Assembly: GCA_949287225.1 (NCBI GenBank)
Contig: CASEFP010000060.1
Coordinates: 1-64,000, forward strand
Direction: 5' to 3'
Source: an uncultured Lentisphaeria bacterium
Lineage (GTDB): Bacteria; Verrucomicrobiota; Lentisphaeria; Victivallales; UBA1829
Length of the DNA: 64,000 nt
Shown here: positions 10,145 through 18,529 of the stretch, piece after piece
How positions within the stretch are numbered: position 1 is the stretch's first letter
How the letters are laid out: every line of letters starts with the position of its first letter
Program-made: the position numbers and the translations under genes
The notes under the pieces: generated by a model
Told to the model about the DNA's origin: nothing
Database searches by the model: none
The model's input: only the letters and a program-made list of their open reading frames with translations

Positions 10145-10858
10145 TCATCTGTATTTCAAATTGGCAATTTCCATCTGCGTATGGCTTTTCACATGACCAT
10201 CCAGAAACAAAACATTCGAAAAAGCAAGATTGTGCCTGGCATATGCCCGGTTGTACATTTCAGAGGCCGCGGGATAATTGGTCGGATAGGCGGCAACGGC
10301 AATCCGGACACTCCAGGAATAATTGAACAGGAGATAAGCGGAATCCCCCATCGCGACCTGTTCGGAGGGATATTTCCATAAAGCGAGACGCGGTCCCGGA
10401 TAATAAATATTTGCGGCTAAAAACGCTTCATTGCAGCCATAACTGACCCGTATCATATCACTGCCGTCCAATCCATAAGGCACAGCCATCCCCAGCCCCC
10501 ACTGGTCCGTATCCGAACCGGCTTTATATTTATGAATGTCAAGCCGGTCTATTGGACAATCAAGAAGCTTCAGCGGCTGAAGTCCGCTGAAAGTCATCAG
10601 TGTCCGGACTGTGGAAAACTGCTTCCATGTGCCTGAAAGGGTATTCTGTTCTGGTGGGATGTAATCACTCTCTGCAGTATACATGTTGAGAAGAGTGCCG
10701 AATTGTTTCAGGTTGGAAGCACACTGGACAGACTGCGCCTTCTGGCGGGCGGAGGCCAGCGCAGGCAGAAGCAGTGCCGCCAGAATGGCGATGATCGCAA
10801 TTACGACCAGAAGCTCGATCAATGTGAATACATTCCGCGACAGATTTCTCCAATTCAT
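10145..10858 (-). CDS. Pseudopilin-like protein (FTLIEL, H-X10-DG variant)
   Basis: A 237-residue protein with a type IV prepilin-like N-terminus: a short basic leader, [13 protein letters not shown], then a helix ending in [13 protein letters not shown]. Only the hydrophobic helix spans the membrane; the globular rest would lie outside. The C-terminus carries [15 protein letters not shown], an H-X10-DG form of the H-X9-DG motif known in Planctomycetes-Verrucomicrobia-Chlamydiae prepilin-like families. The residue before Phe+1 is Val, not the usual Gly. The start is the ATG at 10858, with AAGGAG at 10865-10870; an in-frame ATG at 10903 lacks such a site. It lies 41 bases after the GntR-type regulator and overlaps the long GH42-like frame by a few bases, so all three are probably one transcript. 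Confidence 0.85.
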   Translation of the reverse strand: MNWRNLSRNVFTLIELLVVIAIIAILAALLLPALASARQKAQSVQCASNLKQFGTLLNMYTAESDYIPPEQNTLSGTWKQFSTVRTLMTFSGLQPLKLLDCPIDRLDIHKYKAGSDTDQWGLGMAVPYGLDGSDMIRVSYGCNEAFLAANIYYPGPRLALWKYPSEQVAMGDSAYLLFNYSWSVRIAVAAYPTNYPAASEMYNRAYARHNLAFSNVLFLDGHVKSHTQMEIANLKYR

Positions 10859-10899
10859 ACTCGTCTCCTTGTGTTTCTTATTTTCAACTATGAACCGTA

Positions 10900-12009
10900 T
10901 CATTTCTTCTTCCCCGGCGGCGGAGCAATTGTTCCATTGTCGAGGAAACGATATTCCGTATAATGAATGCCGCCAAGCGGCTCGCCGTTAAGAAGCTGAC
11001 GCTTCAGCTCCTTGACACAATTGGCACCTTCATCCCAGGCGGAGGAAAAAACCGTGCTGATTTTGAAGTGAGGTACAAACCATTCCGGTTTTCCGCTGTC
11101 ATAAACAAGACTCAAATCTTCTGGAATCCGGATGCCAGCCTTGATCAGCGCCATGTAAATGTCAAATCCGATCACATTGCCGAAGGGTACAAGCATGGCA
11201 GTGTAATTTCCTGCAATCCGGGCAATCTCCGCAGATTTTTCCTGAAGCGGTTTGAGAGCGCTCTGAATAGACCAGGGTACATTGACAAAGGCAAAATCTT
11301 CAAAGGGAAGTTGATATTCGTCATACAACCGCTGGACCAGATTTCTGTATTCATCGAAATTCAAGGCGAGGATCCGACGATGCCCCAGATCCAGGAATTT
11401 TCTGAGAACCATCTCGTATTTATCTTCCTGGGGGAGGTAGCACTCGAAAAAATGGTGCTCCGGCAAACGCAACTTGGAAATCTGATTGCCGAGAAAAACA
11501 CAGGGCAGACTGCTGTTATGCAGCGCATGCAGAAACTCCATATTTACTTTGCCTGCCACAATATAGCCGTCCGGACGTCCGGATGCGGGAAAAACAGGCG
11601 GTGCTGCGGGAGCATCAGGCTCATCCGGCCGCGGCAGAGTCCACGTGGTCAGAATAATATTTTCCCGATACGCCTGATCAAAACAGCCTGCCACAAAATC
11701 CATATAATTCGGATCCTTCAAGTTCTCACGTCCAAGCAGCAGCAACGCGGAACTGCAATCCGATGGTTCAGGCTCTGTCACAAGTGCAGGATGGACTAGA
11801 GAGCGTTTATGATGCTTCGGCTGGCGGGTCAGGAGTTTTTTCTCCTGCAGAAGATCAAGTGCGGTCCGGATCGTCGTCCGTGTACAGCGGTAATGCAGTG
11901 CCAGATTACGTTCGCTGGGTAGTTTGGCTTCCTTCCGGAAATCTTCGCAAATCCGCTGCGCAATATCGTGATACAGAAATTTGCCTTGCTGAATCAACTG
12001 CTCTTGCAT
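10900..12009 (-). CDS. GntR-type regulator with LacI-like ligand domain
   Basis: A 369-residue transcription factor. Residues ~10-75 form a GntR winged helix ([22 protein letters not shown], with the end truncated here). Residues ~85-360 resemble the periplasmic-binding-protein fold of LacI/GalR sensors ([34 protein letters not shown]). This is the architecture of AraR-like sugar regulators. It is the first gene of the operon with a pseudopilin and a GH42-like enzyme, so it most likely senses the sugar they release. Repeated ATACCA motifs in its own promoter region are candidate operators. Confidence 0.85.
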   Translation of the reverse strand: MQEQLIQQGKFLYHDIAQRICEDFRKEAKLPSERNLALHYRCTRTTIRTALDLLQEKKLLTRQPKHHKRSLVHPALVTEPEPSDCSSALLLLGRENLKDPNYMDFVAGCFDQAYRENIILTTWTLPRPDEPDAPAAPPVFPASGRPDGYIVAGKVNMEFLHALHNSSLPCVFLGNQISKLRLPEHHFFECYLPQEDKYEMVLRKFLDLGHRRILALNFDEYRNLVQRLYDEYQLPFEDFAFVNVPWSIQSALKPLQEKSAEIARIAGNYTAMLVPFGNVIGFDIYMALIKAGIRIPEDLSLVYDSGKPEWFVPHFKISTVFSSAWDEGANCVKELKRQLLNGEPLGGIHYTEYRFLDNGTIAPPPGKKK

Positions 12010-12013
12010 AATG

Positions 12014-12197
12014 ATACCATAATTTTCTTCTTTTGTCTGCTATTAATTATAAAACAAAAGAACGGAAACGCAATACCATTTTATAAAAAAAAGTATGTAT
12101 TTTTCATTAAATAATCATACCAAGAATAAATAATAACCATACCAAATATAAATAATCATAAAATAACTGCACTTTTCCTTGAAACGGTATATACCAA
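12014..12197. promoter_or_regulatory. Five ATACCA motifs, candidate operator array
   Basis: ATACCA occurs at 12014, 12073, 12117, 12139 and 12191, always in the same orientation. The last is part of the perfect palindrome GGTATATACC (12186-12195). One copy overlaps the -35 box and one lies between the -10 box and the start codon of the GntR-type gene. Spacings of 22, 44 and 52 bases are near whole helical turns. Binding by the adjacent GntR-type protein is an inference from position. Confidence 0.5.
12046..12073 (-). promoter_or_regulatory. Sigma70-type promoter of the GntR operon
   Basis: On the minus strand, TTGCGT (complement of 12068-12073) and TATAAT (complement of 12046-12051) are separated by 16 bases. 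The promoter lies about 35 bases upstream of the regulator start at 12009, in a very AT-rich intergenic region. Confidence 0.65.
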
Positions 12198-12215
12198 AGA
12201 TGCGGATATAAAAAT

Positions 12216-12243
12216 GGAGCGGAACTGCTTGACAGTCCGCTCC
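12216..12243 (-). terminator. Intrinsic terminator after the GH71/GH99-like gene
   Basis: GGAGCGGA (12216-12223) pairs perfectly with TCCGCTCC (12236-12243). On the minus strand the stem is followed by ATTTTTAT. It lies 19 bases beyond the end of the gene at 12262. Confidence 0.7.
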
Positions 12244-12261
12244 GTCAAAGATCAAAAAGGA

Positions 12262-15165
12262 TTACATGCCGTCAGTCAGAGAGGCATTCTGGCGTATCCT
12301 CAGGGAACGAAGTCTGCCTTTGAAGAACTTCAGTTGATATTTTTTTGTGTTGACCTCATTCGGTGAAATGCCGCCGAACATCGCCGTGGCGGAGGCGGCC
12401 GCGCGATTCCTGAATGGAATGCGCTGCGTCCGATCATTCACGCTGAAAGTCATCTGTTTCAGGTCATAAGAAATCCTGACGCGGTTCCAGACCCCGGACG
12501 GGAACGGCAGATCCACGGCCAGATCGGAACAGCGATGATTGAAATTCACTCCCATCGAGGCAAATGAGGCGCGGAGGCGGCCGTTCACGATGTAAGTGTC
12601 GAGTGAATTCTGCACATGCGCCGTATGCCGGAACAGCGCCTGATTTTCCGGGGAATCGGTTTTCGCCTCAAATTCCAGCGTGAAGGCTCCGGCGGGAAGG
12701 AGATCCACGGGGAATACAAGATAATTGGAAATGCCGTCGAATTCAAGAATCCAGTCGTTTCCTTCGCGTATCCACTTCGGCGCTGTCGATTGCACGTTCG
12801 CAGGCAGGGAGGCAAAACACATCGGGTAGAGATACTGGAAACCGCCGCCGAGCCCCGCGTCATGTTCACGGGAAACGGAATCGGTCAGCCAGGTCCCGAA
12901 ATCGGGCGTGAAGCGGTAGCGGACGTCCGGAATCAGGCTGGAAGGAACATTCAGAGTCACCGTTTCCCCTTTCGAGGCGGAGAATACCCGCAGCACTTCC
13001 GTTTTCTTTCCCGTCTGAACAGGGAAATACAACGGGGAGCGCCATGTCTTTCCGGAGACGGACACAATCCGGATCTGAAACGCGGGATTGGGCTCCAGTT
13101 CCCGGACGATCGTGTCGAACGCGGCTTCCGGACTGTTCCAGAAAACCGGATGATCGCCCGGCGTGTCCTGAACGGAAAAGTTGACGAAGGTCCGTTCCGC
13201 GAGTTCCACGCCGAACCGCCGTTTCACAAGCAGATCCTTCAACGGAATTTCCGCAGTTCCAAGCCCTGAAATTTCGACTTTGACAAGAGCTTTGTCCGCC
13301 CCTTTCGGAATGCCGAGCAGCATCGCGCTTCCCCGTTTCCAGAAAAGCAGATTTCCGCTGATGCCTTTTCCCTGTTTTTTCCAGCGCCCGAATCCGGCAT
13401 AGGGCCGTCCCCACGGCTGGAAGAGGAAATCCGGAGCACCCGGAACCGTCAGCTGGACATCACGGAGCAGATCCTTCTTCGACGAAAACTGAACCCGGAT
13501 CAGATCGTATTTTTCCGGATCGAACCGCTTCTCGCGATCCAGCGCCCATACTTCCCGCCCGCGATCCAGAATTTCCACGGAGGCAAAGGGTTCCGCGCCT
13601 TTCAGATCCGCACGGACACGGTAATGCGTGTCATCTTTTTTCTCAATCAGGATGGCGCTTTTCTCAAGACGGAGAAGATCGCGCAACCCTTGGCGCGTCT
13701 CCTTGAAGTTCCAGCCTTCGACCGGACTCAGGCGTGTGGAGGGAAGCATGTCGAAACGCATGGATTTCCCCCTGTAAGCAATTTCCAGAGCAGGGATCAC
13801 AGCACGGTGCTCTGAAAGTTCTTCGCTTGGAAGCTGATACGTTACAGCGGTCAGCTGATCGGCGCGGAAGCGGTCCGGTGCAAAGAGCTGAATCACTTTG
13901 CCGGACTGGTTTTTCAGGATCAGGCGCACCGTAAAGGAATCTTTGTCCGCGGTATCAGGGATGTTCAGGAGTTCAATCCGGTATTTTTCCCCGAGTTTCA
14001 CGGTCTCCCGCACAGAGACGGCGAGATTCGGAACCGTGGTATCGTCTCCGGGATTCGGCGCCGACGGAAGTCCTTTCAGGAAACGGGCGTAAAAACGGAT
14101 CAGGCGCTGGAGCGTCCGCGAATTCGCCACGGTCGGCTGGAAACTGGTATTCTCGTTGACCTCGTTCCATTCGACCAGCGAAATGAGATCGGGATTCATC
14201 AGAAGAGCGCTGTCCATCGCCTCTCGGAACTGCGAGGTTCCCAGTTCCGCCTCATTGATTCCGCTCATATGCCCGATATAACCGTGGCGGACATTTACGC
14301 CGAAAAGTTTTTTCCGGTTTCCCGCTTCCGCATAAATTTTTTCCATCAGCGGAGCGATGTATTTTGCATCCAGATCCGGATAGAAGCGCCGTTTCAGCGT
14401 ATAGTCTCCTTTCGGATTCCGGTCCATGTGGTAGTTGACCCAGATCAGCCCGTCTGCATAGGAGAGTTTCCTCCGGACCGCCTCTTCGGTTTTCCGCAGG
14501 GTTTCCGGGGAGAGTTTTCCCGTCCGGTTGTATTCGGCAAAAACATCCAGCCAGAGATCGTCGAACAGCTGCACATCGGCAAAACCGTCTTTCGCGAGGC
14601 GGGCGCGGATTTCCCGGAAATTCTTTTCCGGGATGGAAACATAGCTGAAGAGCGGAATTTTCCCGTCGATCCGGAGAGTATAAGGACTTGCCGCAGCAAG
14701 TCTGACCGTGTCCAGATAACGCGAATAAGGAATCGCCGTGCTCCAGGCGAGTCCGGACATGAAACTGAAATTTTGAATCTTTGTCTGTTTCAGCCAGTTC
14801 AGAACAGTCCGGTAGCGCGTGGCGTAGGCGTTCGCAAGCATTGTGAAGCCTTCGATTTCATACTCCTGCGCGGCTTCGACATCCCGTTTGAATCCGGCAA
14901 GCTGCCCGGATGCGCTGTCCCGGAACGTCCGGTTGTGATAGAGCGGCCGGTCGATCCACTCCTCCAGATAATTTCCGGAAAGGTCATACGGCTGGATTCT
15001 CGCATAAATCATGGGATACGGCGTCACTCTGGAGCGTGCGCCGATCTTCATGGGGGAAGTGACGCTCGTCCGTTCAAAAGGAATGTTTTTTTCCTCCATT
15101 GCAGTTCCCGGTCCGCAGTTCAGGAAGAAGCTAGCGGTCAAAATGCAGAACAACGTTTTATTCAT
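12262..15165 (-). CDS. Secreted GH71/GH99-like protein with C-terminal LamG domain
   Basis: A 967-residue exported protein. A signal peptide covers the first ~22 residues, with Cys17 possibly a lipobox-like site. Residues ~50-370 look like a TIM barrel: VTPYPMIYARIQPY at the start and SLVEWNEVNENT near the end (Trp333, Asn334, Glu335), which recalls the WNEW/WNDWNE motifs of GH99 and GH71. Family assignment is tentative. The middle consists of beta-sandwich segments. Residues ~800-960 have the look of a LamG/concanavalin-A domain (LEFDGISNYLVFP, FTLEFEAKTDS, WNRVRISYDLKQM). The start overlaps the pseudopilin stop (TGATG), so it is translationally coupled. Its operon also encodes a GH20 and a LacI regulator. 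Confidence 0.7.
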   Translation of the reverse strand: MNKTLFCILTASFFLNCGPGTAMEEKNIPFERTSVTSPMKIGARSRVTPYPMIYARIQPYDLSGNYLEEWIDRPLYHNRTFRDSASGQLAGFKRDVEAAQEYEIEGFTMLANAYATRYRTVLNWLKQTKIQNFSFMSGLAWSTAIPYSRYLDTVRLAAASPYTLRIDGKIPLFSYVSIPEKNFREIRARLAKDGFADVQLFDDLWLDVFAEYNRTGKLSPETLRKTEEAVRRKLSYADGLIWVNYHMDRNPKGDYTLKRRFYPDLDAKYIAPLMEKIYAEAGNRKKLFGVNVRHGYIGHMSGINEAELGTSQFREAMDSALLMNPDLISLVEWNEVNENTSFQPTVANSRTLQRLIRFYARFLKGLPSAPNPGDDTTVPNLAVSVRETVKLGEKYRIELLNIPDTADKDSFTVRLILKNQSGKVIQLFAPDRFRADQLTAVTYQLPSEELSEHRAVIPALEIAYRGKSMRFDMLPSTRLSPVEGWNFKETRQGLRDLLRLEKSAILIEKKDDTHYRVRADLKGAEPFASVEILDRGREVWALDREKRFDPEKYDLIRVQFSSKKDLLRDVQLTVPGAPDFLFQPWGRPYAGFGRWKKQGKGISGNLLFWKRGSAMLLGIPKGADKALVKVEISGLGTAEIPLKDLLVKRRFGVELAERTFVNFSVQDTPGDHPVFWNSPEAAFDTIVRELEPNPAFQIRIVSVSGKTWRSPLYFPVQTGKKTEVLRVFSASKGETVTLNVPSSLIPDVRYRFTPDFGTWLTDSVSREHDAGLGGGFQYLYPMCFASLPANVQSTAPKWIREGNDWILEFDGISNYLVFPVDLLPAGAFTLEFEAKTDSPENQALFRHTAHVQNSLDTYIVNGRLRASFASMGVNFNHRCSDLAVDLPFPSGVWNRVRISYDLKQMTFSVNDRTQRIPFRNRAAASATAMFGGISPNEVNTKKYQLKFFKGRLRSLRIRQNASLTDGM

Positions 15166-15851
15166 CAGTCTCTCTCATAATATTTGCGGTTGTAGAGGAG
15201 CGCATAGTTCTTCCGGACGCTGCCGACATGCCCGTCCACCCAGAGGACATTGGCTCCCAGATTGTGAACCAGAAGCATATTGCTCGGATTGGCTCCGGAA
15301 GGAATTGTGAGGCGGTAATAGGCGTTGGTTTCCCCGAGAAGAATCTTTTCCGAAGGATACTTCACCTGCCGGTAGATCGCCGGAGTCCATGTTCCCATTC
15401 CCGTAACGCTGTAAGAGGAACCGATGTAATTGCCGTTGTAGCCGTAGTTGACATACTGATAGCGGGAATTGATTGCCGGATTGCGGACAAGTTCATCGCA
15501 GAACGGTTTATTTGATCCGGCCTGATTCAGAATACTGGTGCAGATATAAACCCGGGGATTGGTGATATATCCCAGATCGCGCATGCCGACCCCCCAGGTC
15601 CACTCATATTCCGGCACCTCCGTCCCTGTCCAGCCCATTCCCTTGTACTGCAGCGGAATGAAACTGTCGCGGAAATCGCCAAGATAAGCGGTAAACGCCA
15701 TACTGAGCTGATGCAGATTGCTCATGCAGGACGCCTGTCTCGCCTTTTCCCTGGCTTTGCTCAGTGCCGGCAGAAGCATTGAGGCAAGAATCGCGATGAT
15801 TGCAATTACGACCAAGAGCTCGATCAGAGTGAAACAAACTCTCCTTTTCAT
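15165..15851 (-). CDS. Pseudopilin-like protein (FTLIEL, H-X9-DG)
   Basis: A 228-residue prepilin-like protein: MKRRVC leader, [13 protein letters not shown], a helix to [14 protein letters not shown], and an exact H-X9-DG motif near the C-terminus ([12 protein letters not shown]). The residue before Phe+1 is Cys instead of Gly. The ATG at 15851 is chosen because a strong AAGGAGG precedes it and because it overlaps the GH20 stop (ATGA). The gene sits between GH20 and the GH71/GH99-like gene, coupled on both sides. Known roles of such proteins are in type IV pilus or type II secretion-like assemblies; what this one binds is unknown. Confidence 0.88.
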   Translation of the reverse strand: MKRRVCFTLIELLVVIAIIAILASMLLPALSKAREKARQASCMSNLHQLSMAFTAYLGDFRDSFIPLQYKGMGWTGTEVPEYEWTWGVGMRDLGYITNPRVYICTSILNQAGSNKPFCDELVRNPAINSRYQYVNYGYNGNYIGSSYSVTGMGTWTPAIYRQVKYPSEKILLGETNAYYRLTIPSGANPSNMLLVHNLGANVLWVDGHVGSVRKNYALLYNRKYYERD

Positions 15852-17236
15852 GAAATTTGACCTCCTTCTTTCTTGGATAAACAAACTTGAATGTCATTTT
15901 TTAAAATCCGGCTGTGTGTTTCACGGAACTCCTTCCAGTCACTCAGACCGTTGTCCAGCCAGAATGCTTCCGCCTCGTGTTCCCACTGCTCCAGTTCAGG
16001 CAGCAGCGCATCAAGCGGTGCCCTTCCGCTGTTTTCCAGCATGGCTTCATCCCTCCCGACAAATTTTCCGACCTGTTCAAGACAGTCAATGGTCGAGCTG
16101 TGGATCAGGAAGAGTTTCCGCATCCGCTGGTAACGGAGTGCCAGATTCCACCAGCGGCGCGCCTCATATTCGACAGCGTTTCCGGCGGGAAGTTCAAGAA
16201 TTCCCGCAGCGGCTTCTGCAAGTTCCACGGGATTCTCCCGTTCCATGATCCGTGTCAGCTTCCCGAAGAATCTGTTCCACGGATGGCATTTCCAGCGCTC
16301 CGGATTCCCTCCCGCGAGAAAGGCGGGAAATGCGCCGTGCCATGGCCCGTAAATGTTCCAGAGACTGCTTCCGCGCGTCCAGGTCGTATGAATTACGCCG
16401 CTATGGTGTTTCGCCGCCCAGCGGTACCATCCCGCCGCGTTCCGGATTCTCGGTCCCGGCGCGCTCTGCACCTGGTAGCAGTGTTCCCACCATCCGCACA
16501 TGACGCCGGAAGCCCCCATGACCGTGAGTCCGCTTCTGCGCAATGCCGCCGTGGAAGGATAAGGCGGAACTCCGTCGTAATGCCAGTCGACCGGAATCGT
16601 CTCCTTCGGAAGAGCCGAGGCAAGTTCCATGCGGTTTTCGCGCAGGAAAACATCCGCCCAGATCAGAGGGCGCAATCCCTTCGCCGAAGCATAAGCGCAC
16701 AGTTCGGACATGTGATCGGTGTAGAGACGCATTTTATCGTGCACAGCGCACTTCGGACATGTTCCGAGATGCATGGTCTCATCTCCGCCGAGATGGAGGA
16801 AACGGCTCTCCGGATGCAGGGAAACCACCTCGTCAATCCAGCGTTTCAGAAGCTTCCTCACGTCAGGATGCAGCGGGCAGAGTTCGCTTACCGAATCATT
16901 TTCGCGCAGATGGCGGTAGGCATCGTGCTTCAGCAGCCATTCCAGATGTCCAAGCGTCTGAATCAGCGGAATCACCTGGAGTCCGAGTTGTCCGCAGGCA
17001 TGCATCAGCTTCCGGTGTTCCATTGACGTATAACCACCGCGCCAGGTGCCGGGCCAGCTTTTCCACGGAATCCGGTCATCATACTCCCAGACAATACCGT
17101 CATAGCCGCACGTTTTCCAGAATTCCAGCTGCGGAAGCATCTTGTCCAGCGAGGGAATCGCACCTTTCAAATCCAGATGGAGCCAGTTTTTTTCAGGAAC
17201 TTTTTTATCTTGCATGTTCATCATTTCTTTGTCCAT
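15848..17236 (-). CDS. GH20-family beta-N-acetylhexosaminidase-like enzyme
   Basis: A 462-residue protein without a signal peptide, so probably cytoplasmic. The GH20 catalytic pattern HLGGDE is present, with Asp152-Glu153 as the expected polarising/acid pair. [10 protein letters not shown], typical of the barrel, lies upstream. The family removes terminal GlcNAc or GalNAc from glycans using the substrate acetamido group. The N-terminal beta domain of classical GH20 enzymes is missing, as in several short GH20 members. It follows the LacI regulator by 17 bases and overlaps the pseudopilin start, so it is the second gene of a four-gene operon. Several nearby Met codons (up to residue 8) leave the start slightly uncertain. 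Confidence 0.85.
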   Translation of the reverse strand: MDKEMMNMQDKKVPEKNWLHLDLKGAIPSLDKMLPQLEFWKTCGYDGIVWEYDDRIPWKSWPGTWRGGYTSMEHRKLMHACGQLGLQVIPLIQTLGHLEWLLKHDAYRHLRENDSVSELCPLHPDVRKLLKRWIDEVVSLHPESRFLHLGGDETMHLGTCPKCAVHDKMRLYTDHMSELCAYASAKGLRPLIWADVFLRENRMELASALPKETIPVDWHYDGVPPYPSTAALRRSGLTVMGASGVMCGWWEHCYQVQSAPGPRIRNAAGWYRWAAKHHSGVIHTTWTRGSSLWNIYGPWHGAFPAFLAGGNPERWKCHPWNRFFGKLTRIMERENPVELAEAAAGILELPAGNAVEYEARRWWNLALRYQRMRKLFLIHSSTIDCLEQVGKFVGRDEAMLENSGRAPLDALLPELEQWEHEAEAFWLDNGLSDWKEFRETHSRILKNDIQVCLSKKEGGQIS

Positions 17237-17253
17237 AAAATGATATCACTCAT

Positions 17254-18231
17254 TCATCGTTTCCGTGGCGGAGCGCAGGATTCGCGGATCAGCAGATTCA
17301 GTTTCCGGAATCTGACCGTCGGGGGGCTGTCCGGATGCGCCATGCGGTGGAAGAGGGTCTCGATGAGTTCTTCGACCAGCTGCGTAAGATCATCCCCGTT
17401 TGTTGTAATTGCAGGGAAACAGTACTGCACTTCTTCGATATTATTGAATCCGACGATGGAGAGATCGCGCGGAACGGACAATCCCAGGCGGGAGGCGGCG
17501 TTCAGCACCGCAAGCGCCGCCATGTCGTTCCTTGCAATAACCGCGCTCGGGCGGTCCGGCAGTTTCAAAAGCTCCATCGCCGCCGGAAAAGCATCCGCAA
17601 GAAATCCCTGGCAGGGAATCTGCCACTCGGGACGGAGCTCCATGCCGGCTTCCTCCAGAAACTTGTGGAATCCCGGATATCTCGGATCCTGCGGAGTGAT
17701 TCCCAGCAGACCGATTCTGCGATGTCCCAGATCCCGCAGATACCGGAGCGTCCGGCATGTCGCATCTTCGAAATCATAGAGAATGCAGTCATATCCCTCC
17801 CGCACGCCGCCGTAGATCACGGTCGGGATCTCTCCGGGACGCAGCGGCGGATCGTCATGCGTGGTGATGATGCCGTCCACGCCCCGGCTCAGCACCGTAT
17901 CATAGGCCTTTTCCACTTCCGACTCCTGATTCCAGAAGCCGTAAATCCCCGCATATCCGCGAACAAGAAGCCGCTGCTGAAGTTCGGACATCATCGCGGC
18001 GTAAAAGCGGTCGCGTGTCGAATAGGCAAGAACACCGATTGCAAAGGTTTTCCGCGTGATCAGTCCCCGCGCCGTCAGGTTCGGGCGGTATTTCATTTCG
18101 GAGACCAGATTGAGAATGCGTTCACGCTTCGCCTGCGACACGCGGATCGAGCGGCTCCCGTTCAGAACCGCCGACACCACGGAAGGGTCCACCTGAGCCG
18201 CCCGGGCGACATCACGCATCGTCACCGCCAT
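17254..18231 (-). CDS. LacI-family transcriptional regulator
   Basis: A 325-residue protein. An N-terminal helix-turn-helix (MRDVARAAQVDPSVVSAVLNG) includes the LacI hinge region. A periplasmic-binding-protein-like sensor domain follows (residues ~60-320, with RDLGHRRIGLLG and GFNNIEEVQ). GGAGG precedes the start. It leads the operon GH20 - pseudopilin - GH71/GH99-like gene and probably represses it until a sugar inducer binds. A perfect palindrome just downstream of the -10 box of its promoter is a likely autoregulatory operator. Confidence 0.93.
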   Translation of the reverse strand: MAVTMRDVARAAQVDPSVVSAVLNGSRSIRVSQAKRERILNLVSEMKYRPNLTARGLITRKTFAIGVLAYSTRDRFYAAMMSELQQRLLVRGYAGIYGFWNQESEVEKAYDTVLSRGVDGIITTHDDPPLRPGEIPTVIYGGVREGYDCILYDFEDATCRTLRYLRDLGHRRIGLLGITPQDPRYPGFHKFLEEAGMELRPEWQIPCQGFLADAFPAAMELLKLPDRPSAVIARNDMAALAVLNAASRLGLSVPRDLSIVGFNNIEEVQYCFPAITTNGDDLTQLVEELIETLFHRMAHPDSPPTVRFRKLNLLIRESCAPPRKR

Positions 18232-18250
18232 CTGATCCTCCTGTCATTTC

Positions 18251-18270
18251 ATGATCATTCGTTTGATCAT
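18251..18270. promoter_or_regulatory. Palindromic LacI-type operator
   Basis: ATGATCA (18251-18257) and TGATCAT (18264-18270) form a perfect inverted repeat around TTCGTT. It lies immediately downstream of the -10 box of the LacI operon promoter, the classical position for repression. The 20-base length and symmetry suit a LacI-family dimer; binding by the neighbouring LacI protein is inferred. Confidence 0.7.
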
Positions 18271-18274
18271 GTAT

Positions 18275-18303
18275 ATTATATGCGGAAAATCCTGATTTGT
18301 CAA
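18275..18303 (-). promoter_or_regulatory. Consensus sigma70 promoter of the LacI/GH20 operon
   Basis: On the minus strand, TTGACA (complement of 18298-18303), exactly 17 bases, then TATAAT (complement of 18275-18280): a full consensus promoter. The rest of the 298-base gap to the divergent esterase gene (18304-18529) shows no clear rightward promoter. Confidence 0.88.
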
Positions 18304-18529
18304 TGGGGGAATAAAGAAAAAAAACGTTTTTTCCGAAAGAAGCATGTGAAACAATGTAAATCTTGCGGCATTGTCAAGGAAAAACAACGCCGTCTCCATA
18401 ACGAACTTGCCGGGGATTGTTTGCAAAGTATCTCTTTTCCAGGAGGAAACAAAGACGGAAAGACTTGAAAAATATCCCGCAGGAACTAGATTATTCCAAA
18501 CTGCCAAAAAATATGGAGCCTCTCTTTCA

